Positions 1 through 6,938 of a DNA stretch of 64,000 nucleotides are shown piece after piece. The DNA is from Paenibacillus caseinilyticus. GTDB taxonomy: Bacteria; Bacillota; Bacilli; Paenibacillales; NBRC-103111. The DNA is taken from NCBI RefSeq assembly GCF_027533645.1, contig NZ_JAQAGY010000016.1, positions 62,001-126,000 of the forward strand. Direction: 5' to 3'. Positions within the stretch are counted from its first letter, which is position 1. Each line of letters begins with the position of its first letter. The notes below the pieces were generated by a model that made no database searches, was not told the DNA's origin, and saw only the letters and a list, made by a program, of their open reading frames with translations. The translations under genes and the position numbers were made by a program.

Positions 1-1
1 C

Positions 2-307
2 TTCGTGGGGGGCCGCAACTATACCGGCCACAGTCCGGTGCTGCTTGCCGCGCCGTACCTCTTGGCGTCGGCCCGGACATCGCTGGCCCGGGAGCTGCCG
101 CTGATCGGCCGTCCGCTGATCGTGCCGCTCGGCCGAACGGTAGAAGCCGTCCTCCGGCACATGGCAGAGGACGGCTTCTTGGACAGCGGGCAGGTCTTGT
201 GGGGCTTCCCGCACCCGTCGGGGGCGAACGGCCACCGGCATGCGCAGTTCGCGGAGGCCCGCGAAGGCATGCAGGCAGCGGCCGAGGCGTTCTTCGGAGG
301 GGGCTGA
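2..307 (+). CDS. C-terminal part of a uracil-DNA-glycosylase-superfamily-like protein (partial)
   Basis: The reading frame is already open at the left edge and ends at TGA 305-307, so only about the last 101 residues are present. Visible are a segment IVPLGRTVEAVL followed about 20 residues later by LWGFPHPSGANGHR. A buried strand with LG, then a hydrophobic strand ending in a HPSG(x)N loop, is the arrangement of the last DNA-binding motif in uracil-DNA glycosylase superfamily proteins; that assignment rests on motif resemblance only. The GTG at position 5 is an internal codon, not a start. It could also be an uncharacterised protein that merely shares the HPSG loop. Confidence 0.5.
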   Translation, partial: FVGGRNYTGHSPVLLAAPYLLASARTSLARELPLIGRPLIVPLGRTVEAVLRHMAEDGFLDSGQVLWGFPHPSGANGHRHAQFAEAREGMQAAAEAFFGGG

Positions 308-326
308 GCCCCCCGGAGACTCGTGC

Positions 327-617
327 TTATGGAGACGGCGGACGCCGGTTCTCGTAATGCCGTGCGGCATACCATAGGCTTCCCGTGAACAGCGTAATGA
401 GCAGGAGCACGGAGCCGAAGCGCCAGTCGCCCCGCAGGACGATCTGCAGCAGGGTGAGTCCGAAGCCGATCTGGGTCCACATCAGGCAGCGCTTGCGAAG
501 GGTCTCCAGATCGGCGCTGGACCGGCCGATGGCGCGGATGAGCATGAAGCCGAGCAGCAGCAGGACGACGGCGACGACGAGCAGACCCATCGCATCGCCG
601 GAAGAGAATGAATTCAA
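327..617 (-). CDS. Small hypothetical membrane protein
   Basis: A 96-residue protein with about three predicted membrane segments (roughly residues 10-29, 47-60 and 69-87) and a short Arg/Pro-rich tail. No enzyme motif is visible and the family is not recognised. The listed start is TTG at 615-617; an internal ATG at codon 10 has no Shine-Dalgarno sequence, while GGAAAGTAGG lies a little upstream of the TTG, so the TTG is preferred without certainty. It converges with the partial gene at the left edge (19 bp between stops) and is divergent from the acetyltransferase that follows. Confidence 0.5.
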   Translation of the reverse strand: MNSFSSGDAMGLLVVAVVLLLLGFMLIRAIGRSSADLETLRKRCLMWTQIGFGLTLLQIVLRGDWRFGSVLLLITLFTGSLWYAARHYENRRPPSP

Positions 618-821
618 AGGGAGTACCTACTTTCCGTGATAGTCATATCTTGGTGGAATTGGCATGGGGCTAGAGGCAGGAGATCCGATGATTAACGATA
701 TGCTTGCATTGTATCCCATGGGAGAGAGTGAAGGCAACCCGGACGGGAGACCGGTAAGGCCGCGGATGGCAAGAGCGCCGAGGCCATCCACAGAGCAAGC
801 AGGCGGGAGAGGAGAATGGGG

Positions 822-1598
822 ATGCGGTACACAGAGAATGATCTGATAGAGCAGCTCAAAGAAATGGGGATCGATCCGGGAGGCACCGTGCTCATGCACT
901 CCTCTATGAAGAGGATCGGCGAGGTGGAAGGCGGGGCGGATACGGTGCTGGATGCCCTGTCGGGTTATATGACCGACGGGCTGCTTGTCTTGCCTACCCA
1001 TACGTGGTCCTATATCAAGGCCGATAATCCGCGGTTCCACGTCGCTTCGTCGCCGAGCTGCGTTGGTATCCTGACGGAGCTGTTCCGCCGGAGGCCGGGC
1101 GTGGTCCGCTCATGGCACCCCACCCACTCCGTAGCGGCGCTCGGCCGGGATGCCGCGGCGTTCACCGCGGGAGATGAGCGGTTCGATACGCCCTGCGCCC
1201 GGGGCTCCGCTTGGGGCAGACTGCTTGACCGGGAGGCGGTTATCCTGCTCGCGGGCGTGGATTTCCGGCGCAATACCTTCATCCACGGCGTGGAAGAATG
1301 GGCAGATATTCCGGGGCGGATGACGGATGGGCATGAGGCTCTGTTCACCGTGCTGCCGGACGGTACGGAGATTCCTGTGCCTTCGCGCCGCCACTGCGGG
1401 CTGAGCTGGTCGCAGCATTTTTGGAAGGTGGAAGAGATCCTGGAACGCAGGGGAGCCTGGTACCGGGGGCAGCTGGGCGATGCGCCGGTGTATGTATGCA
1501 GCGCCGTCCGGCTCTACCAAGAGGTGACGGCCATGCTGGAGCAGGATCCGCACTTGTTCTCGGACAATGAACCGCTGGCGCCGGGAGCCTGGGAGTGA
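822..1598 (+). CDS. AAC(3) family N-acetyltransferase
   Basis: 258 residues, the usual length for the aminoglycoside 3-N-acetyltransferase family (Antibiotic_NAT fold, as in YokD). Recognisable blocks are the N-terminal VLMHSSMKRIGEVEGG, LVLPTHTWS, the loop RSWHPTHSVAALG with the family's conserved HPTHS, CARGSAWGRLL, and a C-terminal GLSW..HF segment. Members transfer acetyl from acetyl-CoA to the 3-amino group of aminoglycosides, but many chromosomal Bacillales members have no proven drug substrate, so resistance is not implied. Start: ATG at 822 has AGGAG at 810-814 with 7-base spacing; the in-frame ATG at 816 is too close to that site. A strong terminator follows at 1684, so the gene appears monocistronic. 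Confidence 0.85.
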   Translation: MRYTENDLIEQLKEMGIDPGGTVLMHSSMKRIGEVEGGADTVLDALSGYMTDGLLVLPTHTWSYIKADNPRFHVASSPSCVGILTELFRRRPGVVRSWHPTHSVAALGRDAAAFTAGDERFDTPCARGSAWGRLLDREAVILLAGVDFRRNTFIHGVEEWADIPGRMTDGHEALFTVLPDGTEIPVPSRRHCGLSWSQHFWKVEEILERRGAWYRGQLGDAPVYVCSAVRLYQEVTAMLEQDPHLFSDNEPLAPGAWE

Positions 1599-1683
1599 GC
1601 AGGACGGGAATAGAGAAAGTGTCTTTGATGGGCTTGCTGTGTCTGCGGCATACATACGGTTCGTGAAGATTATGGTGTGGGGA

Positions 1684-1711
1684 AGATCCTATCGGCAGAT
1701 AGGGTCTTTTT
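1684..1711 (+). terminator. Rho-independent terminator of the AAC(3) gene
   Basis: AGATCCTATC (1684-1693) pairs with GATAGGGTCT (1698-1707) across a 4-base loop with one G-U pair, followed by five T. Confidence 0.85.
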
Positions 1712-1724
1712 GTATAGATAACAA

Positions 1725-1811
1725 TTTATATCTGCGAGGGTTCGATCCTCTTCTAACCTTGTATTTTTTATAAATATGCATCGTCCTTAAAGGCCGCCGA
1801 CAGGCGGTTTT
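1725..1811. repeat. Dispersed intergenic repeat, copy A
   Basis: Matches copy B at 12113-12200 over its whole length: TTATATCT near the left end, TCGATCCT in the middle, CTTGTATTT then TTATAAA, then TCGTCCTT and a terminal GC hairpin followed by T (CCGCC..GGCGG, TTTT). The middle carries a tRNA T-arm-like stem (GAGG-GTTCGAT-CCTC). Function unknown. Confidence 0.6.
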
Positions 1812-1934
1812 CTTATATAGATTCATGGTAATTAAAGGTATTGTGTAGTTCTGTCTTGACAAAACCGGAATAAGAGGAGTACCTTATGCATATAAAACCT
1901 ACAAGTTAAGTCGGAAAAGAAGGGGTCATCGTTC

Positions 1935-3290
1935 ATGCAAAACAATCTGTTCACCGCGTTCCAGACGAACTGGATCTCGCTTCTGGTTTCGATCGTCATT
2001 ATCGGATTTCTCTATTTCCTCGCCAGGAAACGCGTCGGCTTCGGTACCCGCGTCATGCTGGCACTGGGCTTGGGCCTGGTTGCAGGCATCGCGTTCAATA
2101 CGCTGAAGCTCGACTACAAGAGCGTCTCTACCATCGGTACCATCTACGTAAATCTGATCAAGATGCTGGTCATGCCGCTGGTCATCGTGCTCGTCATTCG
2201 CAGCATCACTTCCCTCTCGAGCCTCGGCCAGCTGCGCAAGATCGGGGTGAAGACGATCTCCTGGTTCCTGCTCACCACGGGGATCGCCGCGATCATCGGA
2301 CTGGTCGTCGCTTTGGCGGTCGACCCGGGTGCCGGCATCCAGCAGGCGGTGCCCAAAGACTTCAAGGCCCGCGAAATCCCGACCTTCTCCCAGGTCATCA
2401 TCGATCTCGTACCGTCCAACCCGATCAATGATATGGCGACGGGCAAGGTAGTACCGGTGCTCATCTTCGCCATCTTCGTTGCTGTCGCGATCATCCATGT
2501 CGGCTCGAAGAAGCCGGAAGCCGTGCAGCCGGTGAAGAACGTCATCGCTTCGCTTGCCGATATTCTCCACCAGGTCGTGAAGTACGTCATCCGGCTGACG
2601 CCTTACGGGGTCTACGCGCTAGTCGGCGCCATGGCCGCACGCTATGGACTCGATACGCTGGCTCCGCTGGCGAAGATCATCGTCGCTTCCTATATCGCCC
2701 TGATCCTGCACTTCGTCTTCGTGTTCGGAGGGCTGGTCGGTCTCGTGGCGAAGGTCAATCCGCTGAAGTTTTTCCGCAAGGCTTATCCTACGGCGGCCGT
2801 TGCCTTCACGACACGGAGCAGCTACGCGACGCTGCCGGTGAATCTCGAAGTCATCACGAAGCGCCTGCGCGTCTCGGACCGCATCGCTTCCTTCGTAGCT
2901 CCGCTGGGAGCCACGATGAACTTCAACGGCTGCGGCGGGGTGTGGCCGGCTGTGGTCGCCGTGTTCGTCGCCAAGGTATACAACATACCGCTGGGCCCAT
3001 CCGAGTATATCGTGCTCGTGCTCGTGGCCGTCATCTCGTCGATCGGGGTAGCCGGGGTGCCGGGACCGGCGACGATCTCCACCACCGTTGTACTGACGGC
3101 GCTCGGGCTGCCGCTCGAAGGCATGGGCCTCGTCATTGCCGTCGAATCCGTGATCGACATGGGCCGTACCGCCGTGAACGCGACAGGAACGACGGTCACC
3201 TCACTGCTGGTGGCCAGCTCCGAAGGGGAGTTCGACCGGGAAGCGTTCCAGCGGGACGAAGAGGATCCGCTGGAGACCGTAACGGCCTAA
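1935..3290 (+). CDS. Dicarboxylate/amino acid:cation symporter, cystine-transporter-like (TcyP type)
   Basis: 451 residues, the length of the DAACS (SDF) family. It starts with a hydrophobic segment and KRVGFGTRVMLALGLG, as in TcyP/YhcL-type L-cystine symporters. The family's substrate and ion-binding regions are visible: the first hairpin region AFTTRSSYATLP, the MNFNGCGG segment where DctA/GltP have NMDG, the second hairpin GVAGVPGPA, and DMGRTAVNATG. The Asn-Gly-Cys-Gly variant is what points to the cystine subgroup rather than glutamate/C4-dicarboxylate carriers. It should import its substrate together with H+ or Na+ through the cytoplasmic membrane. GAAGGGG precedes the ATG. Monocistronic between two terminators. 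Cystine as substrate is inferred. Confidence 0.85.
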   Translation: MQNNLFTAFQTNWISLLVSIVIIGFLYFLARKRVGFGTRVMLALGLGLVAGIAFNTLKLDYKSVSTIGTIYVNLIKMLVMPLVIVLVIRSITSLSSLGQLRKIGVKTISWFLLTTGIAAIIGLVVALAVDPGAGIQQAVPKDFKAREIPTFSQVIIDLVPSNPINDMATGKVVPVLIFAIFVAVAIIHVGSKKPEAVQPVKNVIASLADILHQVVKYVIRLTPYGVYALVGAMAARYGLDTLAPLAKIIVASYIALILHFVFVFGGLVGLVAKVNPLKFFRKAYPTAAVAFTTRSSYATLPVNLEVITKRLRVSDRIASFVAPLGATMNFNGCGGVWPAVVAVFVAKVYNIPLGPSEYIVLVLVAVISSIGVAGVPGPATISTTVVLTALGLPLEGMGLVIAVESVIDMGRTAVNATGTTVTSLLVASSEGEFDREAFQRDEEDPLETVTA

Positions 3291-3359
3291 GCAAGCGGGG
3301 CCGGTATGTTAGCCAAGCGGGCATTCATAGGGGAGGCTCCTGCTTTAAGGAGCATACGC

Positions 3360-3390
3360 AAAAGAGCAGAGGCGGTTGCCCTGCTCTTTT
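3360..3390. terminator. Bidirectional terminator between symporter and SDR genes
   Basis: AAAAGAGCAG (3360-3369) and CTGCTCTTTT (3381-3390) form a 10-bp stem with T-runs in both directions, serving two convergent genes. Confidence 0.85.
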
Positions 3391-3429
3391 GGCTGTACCG
3401 GCAGCAGCTGGGCTGTACGGCTCCGAAAG

Positions 3430-4335
3430 TCACCCGGAGATAAAATCTCCGCCGTTGACATGCATCGTCTCCCCCGTCACATAACGGGAGTCGTCGCTTG
3501 CGAGATAGACATAGGCCGGGGCAAGCTCGAACGGCTGGCCTGCCCGCTTCATCGGCGTATCGGTGCCGAATACCGCGACCCGGTCCGCCGGGAAGCTCGA
3601 GGGGATGAGCGGCGTCCAGATCGGGCCGGGCGCTACTGCGTTGACGCGGATGCCCTGGTCTACAAGATTCTGGGAGAGGGAGCGCGTGAAGCCTACGATG
3701 GCCGCTTTGGTGGCGGAGTAATCCAGCAGCGTCTTCTCCCCGCGGTAGGCGGTGATGGATGCGGTATTAATGATGGAGCCGCCTTCCTTCAAGTGGGAGA
3801 GGGCGGCCTGGGTCGTGAAGAAGTACGAATAGATGTTGGTGCGGAACGTCTGCTCGAGCTGTTCTTCCGTAATGTCGGTCAGCTTCTCCTGCGGGTATTG
3901 GACCGCCAGATTGTTCACGAGCACATCCAGCCGGCCGAACGCCCCCACCGTCTGCTCCACGATCCCGGTGCAGGCGGCCTTGGTCCGAAGGTCTGCGGGG
4001 ATGGCCAGACAGCGCCGTCCGAGCTGTTCGATCCGGGCTTTCGTCTCCATGGCGTCGGGATGCTCGTAGAGGTAGGCGATGGCGACGTCGGCGCCCTCCT
4101 TAGCGAAGGCGATCGCCGCGGCCCGGCCGATGCCGCTATCCCCTCCCGTAATGAGTGCCGCCCGGTTCTCGAGCTTGCGGCTGCCGTGATAGGCGGGATT
4201 CTCGTAGATCGGCCTTGGGGTCATCGCATACTCGAGGCCGGGCTGCTGCTTCTGGTGCTGCGGCGGGAAAGCGACGGGCTGCTCTTTGCACTCGGTTCGG
4301 GTGCCGTAATAAGGGTACTTGGGATAAGCGCTCAT
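3430..4335 (-). CDS. SDR family NAD(P)-dependent oxidoreductase (YdaD/GSP39-like)
   Basis: 301 residues. A 50-residue N-terminal arm rich in Pro, Tyr and Gln precedes a classical short-chain dehydrogenase: nucleotide loop TGGDSGIG at residues 63-70, NNLA at 141-144, catalytic Ser193, Tyr206 and Lys210 in YSATK, and the PGPIWTPL loop. This long-arm subgroup includes the Bacillus general stress protein YdaD/GSP39; its substrates are not known. GGAGG sits 6-7 bases before the ATG. The gene converges on the symporter through a shared terminator and is divergent from the BlaI-type regulator. Confidence 0.88.
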   Translation of the reverse strand: MSAYPKYPYYGTRTECKEQPVAFPPQHQKQQPGLEYAMTPRPIYENPAYHGSRKLENRAALITGGDSGIGRAAAIAFAKEGADVAIAYLYEHPDAMETKARIEQLGRRCLAIPADLRTKAACTGIVEQTVGAFGRLDVLVNNLAVQYPQEKLTDITEEQLEQTFRTNIYSYFFTTQAALSHLKEGGSIINTASITAYRGEKTLLDYSATKAAIVGFTRSLSQNLVDQGIRVNAVAPGPIWTPLIPSSFPADRVAVFGTDTPMKRAGQPFELAPAYVYLASDDSRYVTGETMHVNGGDFISG

Positions 4336-4507
4336 GGGATACCTCCGGGTGAATGGATAACTGCCTATGGCTCAAGGTATTCCCCTCTGGGCGCAAGGGT
4401 GCGAGGGGGACATGTGCGGGGAATCTCGGTATTTTAATGTTATTTTAAGGTTATCCTCACCTCATCTTCAGGTTGCCGTCTTACAATGCGGGAAAGGAAA
4501 GAAAGAG

Positions 4508-4546
4508 TTGACTTTTCCTGCCATTTATCACTACAATGTGTAGTGA
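4508..4546 (+). promoter_or_regulatory. blaI-type promoter overlapped by a BlaI/MecI operator
   Basis: -35 TTGACT (4508-4513), 18-bp spacer, -10 TACAAT (4532-4537). The palindrome TCACTACA-ATG-TGTAGTGA (4528-4546) covers the -10 and contains the TACA/TGTA half-sites typical of BlaI/MecI boxes, so the repressor should block its own promoter. The start codon at 4561 leaves a leader of only about 15-20 bases. Confidence 0.8.
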
Positions 4547-4560
4547 AAGGTGTGTGTCCT

Positions 4561-4974
4561 ATGCGTATAGGCAAGCCGGGTTATCATCAGCGCGGACTGG
4601 AGCGTTTCTTCGGGCCGCTGGAAGCGAAAATCATGGAGATTCTCTGGGCGCATCCCCACCAGTCTATCAAGGATGTGCAGATTCGCCTCGAGAAGGAGAA
4701 GGATCTCAATTACAACACGGTCATGACCGTCATGAACCGGCTGCTGGAGAAGGGCGTTCTGACCAAGACGATGGCCGGGCGCACATCCATGTATTCTCCA
4801 GTGGAATCGAAAGCCGGGTTCCTGGAGAACCAGTCGAAGGAAATTTCGCACAACCTCGTAGAGGATTTTGGGCCCCTTGTAGTGAACCATATGCTGGACG
4901 CGCTGGATGATGCGGATCCGCAGCTGCTCGCTAAGCTGGAGCAGAAAATCAAAGAACTCAAAGAGGGGAAATAA
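4561..4974 (+). CDS. BlaI/MecI/CopY family transcriptional repressor
   Basis: 137 residues, close to the 120-140 usual for the family. The winged helix-turn-helix covers about residues 15-80 (LEAKIMEILW, then NYNTVMTVMNRLLEKGVL, then a wing with R-TSMYSPV), followed by a helical dimerisation tail. In the family the repressor is cleaved or released after a signal from a membrane metalloprotease. The ATG at 4561 is preferred over upstream codons because AAAGGTG lies 8 bases before it and because upstream starts would fall inside the operator. It is 3 bases from the M56 gene that follows, forming a blaI-blaR-like pair. Autoregulation is indicated by the operator over its promoter. Confidence 0.88.
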   Translation: MRIGKPGYHQRGLERFFGPLEAKIMEILWAHPHQSIKDVQIRLEKEKDLNYNTVMTVMNRLLEKGVLTKTMAGRTSMYSPVESKAGFLENQSKEISHNLVEDFGPLVVNHMLDALDDADPQLLAKLEQKIKELKEGK

Positions 4975-4977
4975 ACG

Positions 4978-5832
4978 ATGTGGGAACGGAGATCGAAGGT
5001 TCTATTCCTGTTGAGTTTGAGCACCTCGATATGCCTGCTTGCCCAGATGGCGCTCTATATCGTGCAGGGATTCACCGGCCAGCCGATCGGTTATAATCTT
5101 TTCCTGCACTGTACGGCCCTAGCCGAATCGCTGGGTCTGGCCTGGGTAGTCTATGTGCTCGACGCCGTTGTTGTGTTCACTCTGCTGCTGGTGTTGTGGG
5201 GCTTATGCAGGCAGCTGTTCTTTTCGTACCGGGCGAACCGCAAGCTGGACCATCTGTACGAAGAGGAGCTCAGCAGACGGCTCGCGGAGCGATACGGCCT
5301 CGAACCGCGGGAGATTCAGGTAGTAGACCACCCGGACGCCATTGCGCTGACGATGGGCCTCTTCCGCCCGAAGATCGTCCTCTCCACCGGCCTTATGCAG
5401 ATGCTGGAGCTGGGAGAGCTTGAAGCGATCGTTCATCATGAACGGTTCCACCTAAAGCACCGGGATCCGCTGAAGACGCTGTTGATGAGCGGGTGCGCCA
5501 ATATCCTCTGGTATATTCCCATTTTGAACTGGAGCTCGAAGCAGTATGTCGCGGCGAGGGAAGTGCTGGCCGACGCTTCGGCGATCCGGACGACGGGGGA
5601 ACCGGGGAATCTCGGCAGTGCGCTGCTCAAGCTGCTGAAGAGAAACCAGGTAAGATCCTATGCTTTTGCCTATGCCTCGTTCGCGGAGACATCCATTAAC
5701 TATAGAATCCAACAGCTGATCGACCCGCAGGCCGTACAAGCCCTGCAGCTTCCGCTGAAACGGATCATGGTCTCCCTCCCCATGGCAGCGGTGCTGTCGG
5801 CTATGTTTCTTACAGAGTTTCTTTATCTATAA
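4978..5832 (+). CDS. M56 family membrane metallopeptidase (BlaR1-like, no sensor domain)
   Basis: 284 residues. Two N-terminal membrane segments (about 8-29 and 55-80), then a cytoplasmic gluzincin-like peptidase domain with the zinc motif HERFH in HHERFHLKHRDP, the third-ligand helix AAREVLADASA, another hydrophobic segment near LMSGCANILWYIPIL, and a C-terminal membrane segment. BlaR1/MecR1 have the same peptidase but carry an extra extracellular penicillin-binding domain, which is absent here: the protein ends just after its last membrane helix. It is expected to inactivate the BlaI-type repressor encoded 3 bases upstream. The signal is unknown; beta-lactam sensing should not be assumed. 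Confidence 0.87.
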   Translation: MWERRSKVLFLLSLSTSICLLAQMALYIVQGFTGQPIGYNLFLHCTALAESLGLAWVVYVLDAVVVFTLLLVLWGLCRQLFFSYRANRKLDHLYEEELSRRLAERYGLEPREIQVVDHPDAIALTMGLFRPKIVLSTGLMQMLELGELEAIVHHERFHLKHRDPLKTLLMSGCANILWYIPILNWSSKQYVAAREVLADASAIRTTGEPGNLGSALLKLLKRNQVRSYAFAYASFAETSINYRIQQLIDPQAVQALQLPLKRIMVSLPMAAVLSAMFLTEFLYL

Positions 5833-5846
5833 TTTTTTTTAACCTG

Positions 5847-5869
5847 TTACACTACGCAACGTAGTGTAA
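5847..5869. promoter_or_regulatory. Second BlaI-type operator, upstream of the YceI gene
   Basis: Perfect 10-3-10 palindrome TTACACTACG-CAA-CGTAGTGTAA. Its half-site CACTAC/GTAGTG and 3-base centre match the operator at 4528-4546, so the repressor probably also controls the YceI gene. Confidence 0.75.
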
Positions 5870-5921
5870 ATTGACTCATACATTCTATCCGTTCCATCCA
5901 TACCCTAAGGAGGTTTCTATC

Positions 5922-6602
5922 ATGAAACAAAAAATGATCGCTTTATCCGCCGGTGTTATCGTTGTTCTAGTCGGGGCGTATGCCGCTTATGATTACTTTG
6001 CCGGGAATCATGTAACCGTTCAGGAAGTCATACCGGCCAGCGCTTCGGTACAGGGGCCGGGAGGCAAGGCCGTGGAGGCGGGCAAGCTCAATGGGCAGTG
6101 GAACATCCAGCCGGAGTCCAAGGTTTATTTCTCCGTTACGACCTCGAAGGAGACGGTTAACTTTGAGAGCGGGAACGTGGAAGGGCAGTGGACACTCAAT
6201 ATTGCCGATCCGTCGAAGAATGCGGCGAGCGCGGCGCTGGATATTGCCAAGGTCCAGTCGGGCAATGCGACAAGGGACAGCCATGTGGCCGGAGAGAAGT
6301 TCCTGAACGCCGCTGCCTTCCCTAAGGCCGAATTCAAGGCAAAGTCGTTCAGCGGCCTGCCGAAGGAGTGGAAGGAAGGCGAGAAGGTCAGCTTCGAGCT
6401 TCCGGGAACATTGACGGTCAAGGGAATTGCGAAGGACGTGACGTTCAAAAGCGACGCCCTCTACAGCGACGGTACGATTAAAATGGAGGGCAGCTCGGTT
6501 GTAACCTTCGATGATTTCGGGCTGAAGAACCCGCACGCCGTAGTGGTTGATACGGAGAATAACATCAAGCTGCAGCTGCGGCTGGTGCTTGCGCAGAAGT
6601 AA
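5922..6602 (+). CDS. YceI family protein, membrane-anchored or secreted
   Basis: 226 residues. One N-terminal hydrophobic segment (about 5-27), a 30-residue linker, then a YceI lipocalin-like beta-barrel from about residue 48: W-N-I-PESKVYFSVTTSKETVNF, the SGNATRDSHVAGEKFLNAAAFP block and LTVKGIAKDVTF. YceI proteins bind long isoprenoid or fatty-acyl molecules in the barrel; here the first segment likely leaves the barrel outside the membrane. ATG at 5922 has CTAAGGAGG 8 bases upstream, so the earlier in-frame TTG at 5871 is rejected. A BlaI-type operator lies 53 bases upstream, tying it to the regulatory pair before it. A terminator follows at 6687. Confidence 0.88.
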   Translation: MKQKMIALSAGVIVVLVGAYAAYDYFAGNHVTVQEVIPASASVQGPGGKAVEAGKLNGQWNIQPESKVYFSVTTSKETVNFESGNVEGQWTLNIADPSKNAASAALDIAKVQSGNATRDSHVAGEKFLNAAAFPKAEFKAKSFSGLPKEWKEGEKVSFELPGTLTVKGIAKDVTFKSDALYSDGTIKMEGSSVVTFDDFGLKNPHAVVVDTENNIKLQLRLVLAQK

Positions 6603-6938
6603 GCGCACCGGAGCGAAGCCACAGCCATCAAGCAGAGAGAACGCTGCACAATGCAAGCTGTCTCCAAGCACAGACGCCTAACGCAGGCGCCGGGCCTCCC
6701 GGCGCTCTTTTCTGTTGTACGGGTTGTGCGGCGAGTATCATTGGATTGGATTGCAGCAGGACTGGCCTCTTGTGCCCCTATTCCCCGTCGGCGCCGCATC
6801 CCCCCCAAGCGCCGGGAACCCGCGCCGCATCTGGTTCTTTCAGTATCCAATCTCCTGATTATTTACGTAATTCCCCCCTTGGCACTATAGTTAGGGCATG
6901 TAAATTCAATAGCCTACCAGAGATCAGGGGGAGTATCC
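6603..6938. other. Intergenic region with terminator and possible promoter
   Basis: Contains the YceI terminator (6687-6713) and, before the binding-protein gene, TTACGT (6863-6868) 17 bases from TATAGT (6886-6891), a plausible but weak SigA promoter. No gene seen. Confidence 0.45.
6687..6713 (+). terminator. Rho-independent terminator after the YceI gene
   Basis: GCGCCGGG (6687-6694) pairs with CCCGGCGC (6698-6705) around a 3-base loop and is followed by TCTTTTCT. Confidence 0.85.

Larger units (their letters stand above)
1599..1934. other. Intergenic region with terminator, repeat copy and symporter leader
   Basis: The stretch holds the acetyltransferase terminator (1684-1711), copy A of a short dispersed repeat (1725-1811), a possible -35 TTGACA at 1856-1861 with only a poor -10 candidate at the right distance, and the symporter ribosome binding site (GAAGGGG just before 1935). 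No further gene is supported. Confidence 0.5.

Noticed and set aside
640..815. Possible riboswitch before the AAC(3) gene
   Set aside because: Some GC pairing but no match to T-box, S-box or other known consensus elements.
816..818. ATG at 816 as the start of the AAC(3) gene
   Set aside because: The AGGAG at 810-814 leaves almost no spacing; 822 fits better.
822..1598. Evidence for a resistance island around the AAC(3) gene
   Set aside because: No mobile element, integrase or composition change; chromosomal members of this family are common in Bacillales.
1741..1756. tRNA gene fragment in repeat copy A
   Set aside because: Only a T-arm-like stem is present; no acceptor, D-arm or anticodon arm can be folded.
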